Positions 38,080 to 49,659 are shown, counted from the stretch's first letter. The stretch: DNA of 64,000 bases from Lethocerus indicus (GCA_019843655.1 JACDQD010000009.1:25472161-25536160), one strand, 5' to 3'. Program-made: numbers and translations. Notes: generated by a model not told the origin, from the letters alone.

Positions 38080-39090
38080 TATCCACAAAAACACGTTATA
38101 ACTGCTCGATAAGGCAGTTGGTCCTTCTTCAATCTTCGCTGTTCCATTTTGGATACAGTGAAGGTAGAATTTAAGGGAATTTATAAAAATATATAAATGT
38201 ATATAAATGATATACGAATGTATATCTGTAATAAGTTTCTTAATTTAAAACGGCGAATGACAATGCAATCTGCACAATAATGCATATCTGCATTAAAAAG
38301 TGTAAACTTAGATTTAAGATTAAAGTCGAGTTGCATCGTAAAATATGCCCAGGATGCCTATAATCCTATAATGCATGTCTACAGAAAGAGATATTGTCCT
38401 AAACCGACTTAGGACTTAATTCCGTTGACTTGATTCATATTGCTGTTCTTCCAAAATGGATATTTTCCAAAACGCCAATGAATCAGAACAAAATTCCTGA
38501 TCCCCTTAGAGGTCCTTAAATCTGGAGCGGGAAAATGAATGCATTTTTTGGGATGCACTCAGGACAGGTTTCAGCGACCGGTACCCGGCGAGGAAAGTCG
38601 GTACCGGGTACCAAACGGTCCCAAAATCACATTAATCGCCGCAATATAAAATACTCGCAGAAACGCTGTAATAGTTCAAGAAACTAGTTAAGGATTCTAT
38701 CCATTCTACTAAAGACGGGCGATTTAAGACGGGATTCCGTCACTTCTATTGTACTGACGGTGCATTGTACACACACCGGGGACCGAATTTCGGTCCTGTA
38801 ATTCCGAAACAATAGTAATAATACTGTGCGTTGTCGTAAATTCTATACCTGACAGTAGTAATCTCTGCCAATTTTCCGGCTCCACGATTTCCTCCCCCTT
38901 CTCTCGAGGAATTCCTCGACATCGAAAATACACCTTATCAAATCGGCCGATCACTTTTTGAGTATCCGATTTATGGACGAATAATGAATACGGCGTCCGT
39001 ACGGCAATTTTCGTAGTTTCCGTCCAATTCGTGGAAGGTTTTTTTCCACAGTGCGGACAGAGTGGAATTGGGGAGGTGGAGATTGGTGAA
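38080..39090. other. Noncoding stretch with a GGTACCCGG inverted repeat
   Basis: GGTACCCGG and CCGGGTACC form a 9-bp inverted repeat at about 38580-38612. The rest is AT-rich. The frame at 38724-38954 has no recognised domain. Confidence 0.4.
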
Positions 39091-39373
39091 GGACGGGATA
39101 GGGACGGGATAGGGACGGGATAGGGACGGGATAGGGACGGATAGGGACGGATAGGGACGGGATAGGGACGGGATAGGGACGGGATAGAGGACGGATAGGG
39201 ACGGGATAGGGACGGATAGGGACGGATAGGGACGGGATAGGGACGGGATAGGGACGGGATAGGGACGGGATAGGGACGGGATAGGGACGGGATAGGGACG
39301 GGATAGGGACGGGATAGGGACGGGATAGGGACGGGATAGGGACGGGATAGGGACGGATAGGGACGCGGATAGG
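39091..39373. repeat. 11-bp minisatellite, unit GGGACGGGATA
   Basis: About 26 units of GGGACGGGATA, mixed with 10-bp units that lack one G (GGGACGGATA). The + strand consists of G triplets separated by 2-3 bases, so several stacked G-quadruplexes are possible. The Pro/Ser/Tyr repeat read on the minus strand is not a gene. Confidence 0.95.
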
Positions 39374-39824
39374 TACATCGACAGATTCCCGTCCCGAAAT
39401 AATAAAAAAAAAAGGGCTTAATTCCTCGTTAGGTCAGGGACCACCACAGCCCTAATGACACTAACAAGTCGGTCATAGCACAGTGGCGGGGGTGGGTTGG
39501 GGTGTACCGACCCCCCTATTCTCAACTGTGAATAGCCTTCGCTGATATAATTAAGGACAAAACCTAGAGAGGGAAGGTTCCCCGTTCGGGGTTGTGATTC
39601 CCCCCATTCGGCCAAACAAGAATCCGCGTAATTAAATACCGGTTCTCTGGATTTAATGGGAGAATCGAGAAATCTGTCTCTATCTCTGTATTTCTTGTAA
39701 AGCCCCCCAACACGCTGCACAATAGAGCCACCCTTACAGTATCCCTGGACGGTTGGAAATATTTTTCACGACTTTGGAATAATAACCGTTTCGCGAACTC
39801 GATCTACCCTCTTTCGGTTTCCGG

Positions 39825-39905
39825 CGAAGTAGAGCGGCGGAAACCGGTCTATAAAACGAGCGAAACGTCCGCAAGGAGACAGAAACGCGCGCTGAAATCT
39901 ACTGT
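39825..39905. mobile_element. Foldback right-arm fragment
   Basis: GAGCGGCGGAAACCGGTCTA, then GAGCGAAACG, then GGAGACAGAAACG and ATCTACTGTAG. It matches the right arm between GAGCGGCC and ACCTACAG. No left arm is nearby. Confidence 0.6.
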
Positions 39906-41382
39906 AGTTTTTTATTCATTCTATTTATACGGCGAAGGAAATACACGACAAGGGTCGTGGGGGAAGAAAAAAATATTTCAAAAAATTTTAATTTGAACGG
40001 GGAATCAAATTTTTTAAGTTTCTGCTTATAGATAGACTGATAATAAGTCGGGACCTCCGTGATGTTTTTTCCCCCGTCTGAATTTCCGATAAATATGTTT
40101 CATTTATTAATTTCGAGTTAAAAAAAAAACACCTCGTGTAAGCCAAACGTCAACGAATTGTATTCCTCAACAACTGCCCACTTTCTTAATTCTCAGAATT
40201 AAGTCTGGAATTTAAACGAAATTGCCTTTTTTCCGACGATTATTTTATTGTACCAATTGGAGTTTGAATGGACGCGAAAGTGCACTGTTAATTTGACGAG
40301 AGTCCTAGCGAGGGGACGGGGATGGCCCTGGCAACCCCGACGACGGCGGCGACGACGACGGGGCGGGTTGAAATTTACAACAACCCCTCAATAAAATACC
40401 ACTCGACCCGACGATTCCGACGTCGCTTCCATCAGAATTTTGTAATCGTCGGGACCCCAAAGACCTCCATATCCACCCCCGAACATTTGTCTGTCGGCCC
40501 GCGACAATTACCGAATTACACCGTCTTATTATACGGAGGGGGTCCCCCCCAAAAAAAATCCATAAATTGCAAGCTGATTGGCGGAGTTGTGTGTCTAATT
40601 TTTGATGAAACTGTAGCTTAAAGTACGACTTGAATGCACTTGAAGTTCACACCGACTATAAACGACGTCCTCTAGTGTTTACCCCCGCAGGTAAAACTCC
40701 AGGGGGGTAAAAGTCAATTTCGCCATTTGCATTAGTTTGCAAGTTATGGACTTTTAAAGAGCGGATAAATTTTTTTTAATAATTTTTTTTGTATCTATTA
40801 TATAACCGAATGTCGTGCTTCCTGGCTACAGAAGCCGTCCTTCGGGAGATAACGAAAGAAATGGGGGCTTAACCGGCGACTTGGGACGAGTAGTTGGGCC
40901 GGGAATGAAACTTTAAGAGCAGTAATTTTATTTTTATTATTCGATGAAAAGTACCGTTTCGAAGGACATTAGAGTTTGAATTCTCCCGCTTTGTAGTAAG
41001 TTATACCGTAAGTCCGTCTATACTGTAACTTTGTTGGCCGAAGTCAATTAGCAATAATCGCCTTTGATAAGTCCCAATTTACGGCTCTTTTCGGTCAATA
41101 AACAGGTAAATAAAAAGGTACAAAACTGGGACTGAGAACTCTGATCACATTTCGAGTTATACGAAAATGAAAATGTACGGATTTTTATTCGAGAACCGGA
41201 TTTTGTTTCGATGACTACAAGAAAATTCGCTGTAAATTCATGAAATTGAAATATTGATTTCATTATGAGCTTCATATCATTATCCATCCACATTTATGGA
41301 TACTAAAATATCGTCTTTTACCGGTAGGACCGTTCTAAAAACGAATAACTGTATAACGAATAAAAATATCAATATCAAATAA
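39906..41382. other. Noncoding stretch, one GC-rich open frame unrecognised
   Basis: An open frame of 99 codons (40322-40621) begins in GC-rich GACGACGGCGGCGACGACGA sequence. No domain is recognisable and no splice context was established, so it is not called as a gene. Confidence 0.35.
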
Positions 41383-41735
41383 TGTAGGTTCGTGATGTTT
41401 CTGTCTCCTCTCTCGCTGCCGATTCGGTCTTTTGCTAGACCGGTTTGTCGGCCGCTCGCCATCTTCAGTAGCGCCCTGTGTTACTGTCACTGTGTTGTGG
41501 CACTTTGGATGTTTTTCGTGGGCCATCCTCACTGCCCCCACTGTCACTTTCACATGTACTGTCCAACAGTGATAGTGACACTAATACAGCGCTACTGAAG
41601 ACGGCGAGCGGCGCCGAAAAACCGGTCTAGAAAAAGACCGAATCGGCAGCGAGAGAGGAGGAGACAGAAAACATCACGAACCAACAGAATATATTCCACA
41701 ACCCCTCGCAGACCACAAAACAGTGATATTAAATT
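41383..41735. mobile_element. Foldback element, copy 5, well preserved
   Basis: Left arm: TGTAGGTTCGTGATG, CTGTCTCCTCTCTCGCTGCC, CGGTCTTTTGCTAGACCG, CCGCTCGCCATCTTCAGTAG. The core has GGATG...CCATCC and a CACTGTCACTTTCACATG segment. The right arm repeats the left one inverted and ends CATCACGAACCAAC, CCACAACCCCTCGCAGACC, ACAGTGATATTAAATT. AATATCAAATAA occurs just outside both ends (41371-41382 and 41736-41747). No open frame is specific to it. Confidence 0.93.
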
Positions 41736-42361
41736 AATATCAAATAAGTTCCTCTAGTAGACGTTTCAAATTTTACACCCGTTTTCAAAAATTAAATTTA
41801 ACTTCGTAGTTTCGTTCGCCGCAAAAAATTGTTCCGTTTAAAATTATAATTAGACAATTTTTCGGAGCCAACGTTTGAAAACGTCCGCAGGTGAGAATTG
41901 ATAAAACTGCAATACATTTTTGGAACTGAGATAGATAAACAGGGAGAAAAATAAATGGGCCCGAAAATTAGTATTTTTCCCCGAATAAATAAATAGATGT
42001 AAAAACAGACACTAATTAAACAGATCGATGGGCCACGACTAGACCGAATGCACTCGACGCAAGATGTTATTCAGTTGCATAAAACGGATAAAAACCTGTT
42101 TATGCTACGAGCGTGAATTTTTCAATTTAAACCCACCTTCGATTCGTCGATAAATACAATGAAAAAGGTATTATTAAAAAAAAAAAGGTTTTGTCACAAT
42201 TTTCCGATAATTCCCGACACACGTAGTGCGGAAAATCAATTTCGAAACGTCAATTCGAATAAAAATTCCTGTTCGTTTAACGCAATATCGCGTTAAATTT
42301 AATTTGAGGGAAACGCTGTCACTCTTATCAATGATATCGATGACTGTCGAAAAAGTTAATT

Positions 42362-42682
42362 TGTAGGTTCGTGATGTTTTCTGTCTCCTCTCTCTCGCTG
42401 CCGGTTCGGTCTTTCGCTAGACCGGTTTCACGGGCCGTTCGCCATCTTCAGTAGCGCTGTTAGTCACTGTCAGCACTTTGGACGTTTTTGGGCATCCTCA
42501 CTGCACTGCCCACTGTCACTTTCACGTGTACTGTGAAAAAAAACATCCAAAGTGCTAACAGTGACAGTGACACAGGGCGCTACTGAAGATGGCGAGCGGC
42601 TGAAACCGGTCTAGAAAAGACCGAACCGGCAGCGAGAGAGGAGACAGAAACCCCTCGCAGACCACAAAACAGTGATATTAAA
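42362..42682. mobile_element. Foldback element, copy 6, well preserved
   Basis: TGTAGGTTCGTGATG to CATCTTCAGTAGCGC on the left. A core GGACGTTTTTGGGCATCC, CACTGTCACTTTCACGTG and ACATCCAAAGTGC. Then GGGCGCTACTGAAGATGGCG to GAGACAGAAACCCCTCGC on the right, where the CATCACGAACCTAC segment is deleted. It ends near GTGATATTAAA. Confidence 0.93.
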
Positions 42683-43370
42683 TTAATTTTTAAATTTCTC
42701 AATTTCTCAAATTCTGAATTTTTTCAAAAAATACCATACAACATCTCAATATAGGCCTAAACAACCGAGATACTTTTTCGTTAACTTCCGCCGCTATCTT
42801 ATTTTTAAAAACAGTACACAACATTCGGACATGTTCAAGCCGCATATTTCGATACATATTTTCAATAGACAACATAATTATACTGTGAGATATTCGCTAT
42901 GAAGTATCAGAATATTGAATTTTACCCATTCGAATCTACAATCCCCTGATTGGGGGGTTTGTATCCCCCTTCGTTGAATACACAGTTTATGTATCCGTCC
43001 TGTACAATATAATGAATATAATTCATCTCTACTGTCGACGCCAATTTGACAAATTGTGAAAAATTGAAGAAAATTGAAAATTGTGAAGAAAGAACTGACA
43101 GAAACTGTCGTCCCGGCGATGACAGAACGGATATAATGGATAATTTCAAATAGAATATTTCGCTAGACAGGTTTCAGTTGGCCGTTATAGCGTATAAAGT
43201 ATAAAGTATTAAGCTTGGTCTCTGCTCAATTTGACTTCGTTGTCTTCTCGGCCTTCTGTGAAACCGATTTCAAGTCCCAGGAATTGTTTGGCCGTGCGGC
43301 TTAAGCTCAACATTGGCTTCGTTTCGAATATCTAACGAAAATTGGCGACGACAACAGGAGTAATGTAATA

Positions 43371-43603
43371 CTGGAGATGGCCGTACGCCGTCTTCAGTAG
43401 CGCCCTGTGTCAGTAGTCACTGTCGGGGAACTTTGGATGTTTGACAGTACGTGTAAAGTGAGGACGCCCAAAAAACATCCAAAGTGCTAACAAAGTGACT
43501 ACTGACACAGGGCGCTACTGAAGACGGCGAGCGGCCCGACAAACCGGTCTAGCAAAAGACCGAAACGGCAGCGAGAGAGAGGAGAGAGAAACATCACGAA
43601 CCT
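43371..43603. mobile_element. Foldback element, copy 7, left end truncated
   Basis: Starts inside the left arm (CCGTCTTCAGTAGCGCCCTG, TCAGTAGTCACTGTC). It has the GGATG core and CAAAAAACATCCAAAGTGCT, and a full right arm to ACATCACGAACCTA. Confidence 0.9.
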
Positions 43604-44754
43604 ATAATAATTAAAAATTATATCTCCTCCTAATTAAAAAAAAAAAAAAAATTAAAAAATTGGATACTTAGGCCTCGGCCCAAATCCATGAATTTGTTTT
43701 CCTTTACCTTACAAAAATAATAAATCAACTATTAACAGAGAGTTAGTTTTATATTTTTAAAAATGCCCAACAGTCGTTTGAACGATCGTGACTATAATTT
43801 ATGTAAATTTTGAAATTGGAAACGTTATTTATATAAAACCGGCCAGAGAATTGAAAAAGAAGAATTTCATCATAGAATTTTCTCTCTTTTTAGAGCATTT
43901 AAATATCGTCGAAATATATCGAAGGTTATTAAATTTTATTATTAAACTCGTGTCATCTTGTAGTATAATTGGGTCTTTAGTGAAATGTTCTCAGTTTCTC
44001 ATAATAATTCTGTCTTAATTTCAATTTGAAACTGACAACTACCGAATACTTAATTATTTAATCTTAATCCCGATTACTTAATCGGGTCATTTCAATTCTC
44101 GGTTTCATGAATTCGGTTAAAATTGTCATTTACAAAGTTTATTCCCGATTTATAATTGGTACATTTCAACAATAAACTGGATTTCGCAACGCTCGTATTT
44201 TCTATTATAACTCAATTTAATATTATATTCGTCGAGAGTCTAATTTGATTTTTGTATATATTAAATTTTCTATCAGTCTTCTACAGTATTTTCCATAGAT
44301 TCTTCTAGTTTTCCACATCATTTTCTATCGACTTCCGCAGTCTATAAAATGCCGAAGAGATAAACTGCGACGCAGTTATGTCGAAATAATACGAATATTT
44401 TACAAACAAATCGATGTACTACAATCGTCTATTTGTAGACGAAATAAAATAAGTATTCGTACGATTACAGTACAAAATATCCTCGACATTATCGGACGAA
44501 AAGTCTGTCAATTTGCGGATATTGTTCGGGAGAATTTCGATGAGAAAATAATTTTCGAAATTTTCGTTTCACTCTGAAAATCTACGAAAAGGCGATCATC
44601 GATGAATTACGAATTTGAACTGAAATTGTCTTTTCGTTGATTACTGAATCAAAAGCAAAGACACGGAATACCGATAAACTATTTTCGCTTTCGTTTGTAT
44701 TTAATGCATAAAATTGATTTGAAAACTGACTGTTAGTGAATTTGAATAAGACCT
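43604..44754. other. AT-rich noncoding stretch, no gene seen
   Basis: Only short AT-rich frames. No repeat recognised. Confidence 0.4.
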
Positions 44755-45050
44755 TAGGTTCGTGATGTTTCTGTCTCCTCTCTCTCGCTGAGCCGGTCTT
44801 TTGCTAGACCGGTTTGCGAACCGCTCGCCATCTTCAGTAGCGCCCTGTGTCACTGTCACTGTCGGCGCACTTTGTATGTTTTGTACTTGATACTACATGT
44901 GAAAGTGACAGTGGGCAGTGCAGTGAGGATGCCCGAAAAACATCCAAAGTGCCACAACAGTGACAGTAACACAGGGCGCTACTGAAGACGGCGAGCGGCC
45001 CGTGAAACCGGTCTAGCAATAGACCAAACCGGCAGCGAGAGGAGACAGAA
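44755..45050. mobile_element. Foldback element, copy 8, first of a tandem trio
   Basis: TAGGTTCGTGATGTTTCTGT through CGCCATCTTCAGTAGCGCCC, a core with GTGCAGTGAGGATGCCC and AAAACATCCAAAGTGCC, and the right arm to GAGAGGAGACAGAAAAC. It is joined to copy 9 by about 70 bp of linker (45051-45122). Confidence 0.92.
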
Positions 45051-45122
45051 AACTTGGAAATTAGAAACAGGGCGCTAAAGGTATTACACTAAAAGGTGAC
45101 GTTTAATAATAAAACTAATGGC
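45051..45122. repeat. Linker repeated between tandem foldback copies
   Basis: ACTTGGAAATTAGAAACAGG, GCGCTAAAGGTATTACAC, TGACGTTTAATAATAAAAC and TAATGGC recur almost unchanged at 45404-45475, giving a period of about 353 bp. This shows tandem duplication of element plus flank. Confidence 0.9.
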
Positions 45123-45403
45123 TGTAGGTTCGTGATGTTTCTCTCGCTGAGCTCTGGTCTTTTGCTAGACCGGTTTCACGGGCCGCTCGCCATCTTCAGT
45201 AGCGCTGTGTTAATTACTGTTAGCACTTTGGATGTTTTTTTTTTCACAGTACACGTGAAAGTGACAGTGAAGTGCAGTGAGGATGCACCCTGAAAAACAT
45301 CCAAAGTGCTAACTGTGACTGACACAGGGCGCTACTGAAGATGGCGAGCGGCCCGTGAAACCGGTCTAGCAATAGACCAAACCGGCAGCGAGAGGAGACA
45401 GAA
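45123..45403. mobile_element. Foldback element, copy 9
   Basis: Begins TGTAGGTTCGTGATG, then CTCTCGCTGAG and GTCTTTTGCTAGACCGG. Core GGATGTTTTTTTTTTCACAG, right core AACATCCAAAGTGC. Right arm GCGCTACTGAAGATGGCGAG to GAGACAGAAAA. Confidence 0.92.
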
Positions 45404-45475
45404 AACTTGGAAATTAGAAACAGGGCGCTAAAGGTATAACACTAAAAGGTGACGTTTAATAATAAAACTAATGGC

Positions 45476-45828
45476 TGTAGGTTCGTGATGTTTCTCTCGC
45501 TGAGCTCTGGTCTTTTGCTAGACCGGTTTCAGGGGCCGCTCGCCATCTTCAGTAGCGCTGTGTTACTGTCACTGTTGTGGCACTTTGGATGTTTTTTGGC
45601 CATCCTCACTGCACTGCACTGTCACTTTACACGTACTGTACACAGTGAGGATGCCCCCAAAACATCCAAAGTGCTAACAGTGACAGTAACACAGGGCGCT
45701 ACTGAAGATGGCGAGCGGCCCGCGAAACCGGTCTAGCGAAAGACCGAACCCCAGCGAGAGAGGAGGAGACAGAAACACCGCGAACCTGACGGTGTATTCC
45801 AACCCCTCGGAGACCACAAAACGGGTAT
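45476..45828. mobile_element. Foldback element, copy 10, third of the tandem trio
   Basis: Same left arm as copy 9 with the same deletions in CTCTCGCTGAGCTCTGG. It has a fuller core (GGCCATCCTCACTGCACTGC) and a complete right side to TGTATTCCAACCCCTCGG, AGACCACAAAACGGG. Confidence 0.92.
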
Positions 45829-46544
45829 ACGGGAAATAATTATTATTTTGCGAAGTGTTTCCGCCGCAATTTCACAGATCAATTGCCAGACATTATTCGA
45901 GTATTGTGGACAAAAACCGTCAGGGAAACGTAACGGGGTAGTTTTGAAGGCGAGGCCCGGGGGGATAAATAAATTGTCGGGGACATCGTCAATCTACCGA
46001 ATTAAAAGTGGGGACAAAAAAAGGGAGTAGAGTGAAATATATATTTGGTCGGTAGGATCGAGCCCCGGGGAATGAAATCAAGTCCCGGGGTCGGGGGTGG
46101 GTTGGGGTGGGTTGGGGGTTGGTTTGTGGGGTCAATTCCTCGTTAGCGAGCTGTACACTGGGCCGAACACCGTCCGCTAATGGCCCACCCCAACCCCCCA
46201 TCAACCCCCATCATACCACCGATAAATATTCATCCTGCCCCCGGGCCCCCTAACTCCAAGACGGCCGACAACACTTGACTAACTCCACAATCTTAGGAGG
46301 GCCCCCAGCCCCACCCCCCGCAAGGATTATATTATATTTCCCCGTGAGTGTGGCAATGTTTCCCGACCCCCGGAAGATTTCACTCGATTCCTCCCTTAAG
46401 CGGGAGAGAGAGAGAGGGCTTTGTTTTGTAAGCCGCAAAATATTGTCGGCATAAAGTCGATAAAGTTTCCCCACCACTGACTGAAAAGAAAATCGAACTG
46501 TTGAAAAGGACTTTGAAAAGGACATCAAAATCGACAATAGTCAG
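45829..46544. other. Noncoding stretch with G/C-rich islands, no gene seen
   Basis: G-rich segment at 46080-46125, C-rich segments at 46190-46260 and 46290-46320. Open frames are overlapping and unrecognised. Confidence 0.4.
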
Positions 46545-46690
46545 AGTCCTTCGTACCATCCTTAATGCCCCCCCCCCCTTGGGGTATGTTTCTAACCGAA
46601 CAATCCATAAATGACCTCAACATAACACAGATCACCATAAATTCCATTCCCGCCTCTCTCCACAGCCAAATCCACTCGTTAGGCCCCTTT
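46545..46690 (-). repeat. Family P dispersed repeat, copy 1
   Basis: CATCCTTAATGCCCCCC, GGGGTATGTTTCTAACCGAA, CAATCCATAAATGACCT and CCCATTCC-like DNA align with 57248-57430 and, more weakly, 54955-55075. Read on the minus strand, the copies share a peptide with an MxCSVxNIP-like motif and KDG. This hints at a decayed protein-coding repeat that I cannot identify. Confidence 0.5.
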
Positions 46691-46740
46691 CTGTAGGCCG
46701 GATACGGGGTCAAAAGTACCACATCATGATTGTACAAACA

Positions 46741-47130
46741 ATAAAGTTAAAAAAATAAATAAAAATTAAAATTGCTCTACACGGCCGTCATACAGCATGA
46801 CTTCCCTCCAGTCTAATTCCTGGAGCGATGTCCTTTAAATCACATACCACAATTCCAAAGTGGCATCCAAAAATATATACGATGTATTTGATGGCTACAA
46901 ATAATAAGAAACATACTTGATAATTGTGTACGAATGTTGTGGGGATGCTCCTGAAATACTGAACGTTTTCCTGTATTTATTATACGGATTTTATTTCGCC
47001 AAAAATAGACAGGCACAGTACGATGATATGACTAGAAAATTGTCACTGGGGCCCCTCGAAGATCCCTCGAACCGCAGGCGAGTTAACATTTTCCAATTCC
47101 AAATTAACCGGAATTAAATATACCTGTTTT
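46741..47130. other. Noncoding stretch, no gene seen
   Basis: AT-rich DNA with one short unrecognised open frame (46917-47117). Confidence 0.35.
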
Positions 47131-47731
47131 GTTGTCTGCGATGTTTCCGTCTCCTCTCGCCGGTTCGGTCTTTCGCCAGACCGGTTTTTCGGCCGCTTGC
47201 TATCTTTCAGTACCGCTGTGTGTCAGTCATTTCTGGCACTTTGATGTTATTTTTCGGGGCATCCTCGTATATAAATATATATATACGCTGTACCAGTACT
47301 GGCACTAGCGGCCGAAACCGGTCTAGCGAAAGACCGAACCGGCAGCGAGATAGGAGACAGAAACACAACAGATCTACGCTCTATTCCAACCCCTTCGCTG
47401 GCCGCAAAACCGGTCTAGCGAAAGACCGAACCGGCAGCGAGATAGGAGACAGAAACACAACAGATCTACGCTCTATTCCAACCCCTTCGCTGGCCGCAAA
47501 ACCGGTCTAGCGAAAGACCGAACCGGCAGCGAGATAGGAGACAGAAACACAACAGATCTACGCTCTATTCCAACCCCTTCGACAAACCGAACCGGCAGCG
47601 AGATCCGCTCTATTCCAGAATGGCCCCGAAAAAAAACATTCAAGTGCCAAAATGACTGACCCACAGCGCTACTGAGGACGGCGAGCGGCCGAAACCGCAG
47701 TCTAGCTAAAGACCAAACATCACGAACCTAA
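47131..47731. mobile_element. Foldback element, copy 11, with a 92-bp internal triplication
   Basis: Left arm GTTGTCTGCGATGTTTCCGT, CGGTCTTTCGCCAGACCGG, then TATCTTTCAGTACCGC. On the right a 92-bp unit (ACCGGTCTAGCGAAAGACCG, GAGATAGGAGACAGAAACAC, TACGCTCTATTCCAACCCC) occurs three times with starts near 47316, 47408 and 47500. A final partial unit and another right arm (GCGCTACTGAGGACGGCGAG to CATCACGAACCTA) follow. The three units are virtually identical, so the expansion is recent. Confidence 0.9.
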
Positions 47732-47835
47732 AGGATCATTACATTTACGTACAATTCTAATGTGAATTCTGCAGGTTGAAATACTAGTCGGAGATGATTA
47801 TAGCGGGTCATGGATGAGAAGGAAGGGAGGGAGGC

Positions 47836-47885
47836 TGCAGGGTGCAGGGTGCAGGGTGCAGGGTGCAGGGTGCAGGGTGCAGGTT
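47836..47885. repeat. 7-bp minisatellite, unit GGGTGCA
   Basis: About seven units of GGGTGCA. It runs directly into the 12-bp array. Confidence 0.93.
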
Positions 47886-48350
47886 CAGGACCCGACTCAG
47901 GACCCGTCAGGACCCGAAGGACCCGACTCAGGACCCGGTCAGGACCCGACCTCAGGACCCGGGGACCCGACCAGGACCCGACTCAGGACCCGACTCAGGA
48001 CCCGACTCAGGACCCGATTCAGGACCCGATTCAGGACCCGATTCAGGACCCGACTCAGGACCCGACTCAGGACCCGACTCAGGACCCGACTCAGGACCCG
48101 ACTCAGGACCCGACTCAGGACCCGACTCAGGACCCGACTCAGGACCCGACTCAGGACCCGACTCAGGACCCGACTCAGGACCCGACTCAGGACCCGATCA
48201 GGACCCGACTTCAGGACCCGACTTCAGGACCCGATTCAGGACCCGATTCAGGACCCGATTCAGGACCCGATTCAGGACCCGATTCAGGACCCGATTCAGG
48301 ACCCGATTCAGGACCCGATTCAGGACCCGATTCAGGACCCGATTCAGGAC
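47886..48350. repeat. 12-bp minisatellite, unit CAGGACCCGACT or CAGGACCCGATT
   Basis: About 38 units of CAGGACCCGAYT. The Y position is organised in blocks: T-type at about 48015-48050, a long C-type run at about 48050-48195, then T-type from about 48228 to the end. As 12 is a multiple of 3, each frame gives a four-residue repeat (RTRL, QDPT, SGPD), so the long open frames are not a gene. Confidence 0.95.
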
Positions 48351-49572
48351 ATTGTTGCTGTTCTCTGGGGGGAAAATTTTCTCGGATAGATTTTAATGGA
48401 AAAAAGAAAATTTCCTAGCGCGGACGACTTTCGGATACCGCCCTCCTCAACAGCCGACGACTTTTCACAAGACAGCTCCTTTTGAAAAGACAACAACAAC
48501 AACAACAACATTGTCCAACCAGTAACTAAAAACTGGTCGACTCTAAATTCAGGATACCTGTAATTATCACCAATATACTGGGCTATTTCCCCCCCGGCCA
48601 TAATTATTATTGGCAATTATTCCCCCTAATATTAATATATACACGAATTTCTATTATATACAAACAGAAAGCCAGCGAAGAAATTAAATTCGGACACTGA
48701 TTCGTATAATAATTTCGGCCAACTAAATCGGCGACGGCTGTATTAATTTGATGAAAGCTTTCATGAAACGTCCGAAGGGGGCCTTTTGAAGTTTAATCAG
48801 ACTCAAAGCTTAGAATCAAACGAAGCTTATGGAAGCGACGGACGGATTTCCCCGGTCATTATAGAAAAAAAATAAAAAAAAATGTCCCAGAAACATAGAA
48901 ACATCTGTCTATTTCTGCCTCTAGATAACAGTCTAAAGACGCCCTACATATTTATTAAATATCTGTCGACATAAATATACATTGCAGAACATCGTTTTAT
49001 AGCCTAATAGTTACGGAAATAATTATTATATCCCAGTGAAAATATTCCCGATACATTTACGAGATAAACGATTAATTTTAATTTATTAAAATCAATATAT
49101 ACTCATATACCGATTATTGTCGCTCGAGGCAATTGGAGATTATATTTACAAAAAAAAAAAAAAATACGATATTTATTATCGGCTTCTAGAGTTAAGATAC
49201 ATTTAATTACTGTAATAATAAAACCGATCGAAATATGTTGTCGGCCGTTGTACTTTATACCGTATATATTAAAATAAAATTATTACAATATTTTTAGTAT
49301 TTCATGACTTTAAACCGCCATTGTACATATAACTGTAACAGTTGATAGTACAAAATAAAAAGTTAAAAAATCTTTACTTTAAATTTTATTATTATTATTA
49401 TTAGTATTATAAAATTTGATCGCAAAACACCGATTGCTATAGATCTTTTATGTTTAACCGGCTTTCTAAAATTGGACCTCAGCACTAGGTTTTTCCGAGG
49501 CGCGATTAATGAATGAAATAGTCGATTATAAAATATTATAAATAATAATTCTGGCTATATACCGTCTAACTA

Positions 49573-49577
<5 letters not shown>
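48351..49577. other. AT-rich noncoding stretch, no gene seen
   Basis: A (CAA)n-like run at 48490-48510 and A runs near 49150. No gene recognised. Confidence 0.4.

Positions 49578-49622
<45 letters not shown>
49578..49622. repeat. (TA)n microsatellite
   Basis: TA array of about 22 units, followed by TAAGTGTGTTTATG. Confidence 0.93.
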
Positions 49623-49625
<3 letters not shown>

Positions 49626-49659
49626 TGTGTTTATGTATTTATAAGATGTAGATGGATGG

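Noticed and set aside
37368..38147. Very long minus-strand open frames with FRIQDSG repeats
   Set aside because: All three frames give the same heptapeptide because the DNA is a 7-bp satellite. There is no unique protein sequence.
40322..40621. 99-codon plus-strand open frame
   Set aside because: Its start lies in GAC/GGC repeat-like DNA and the rest resembles no known protein.
47040..47100. Possible tRNA B-box on the minus strand (GGTTCGAGGG)
   Set aside because: The following bases do not fit the B-box consensus, and no cloverleaf or A-box could be built.
37462..48350. Repeat arrays considered as CRISPR arrays
   Set aside because: Units are contiguous 7-, 11- or 12-bp tandem repeats with no spacers, in an animal genome.
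47810..48418. Three long plus-strand open frames (QDPT, RTRL, SGPD repeats)
   Set aside because: Direct translation of a 12-bp minisatellite in three frames.
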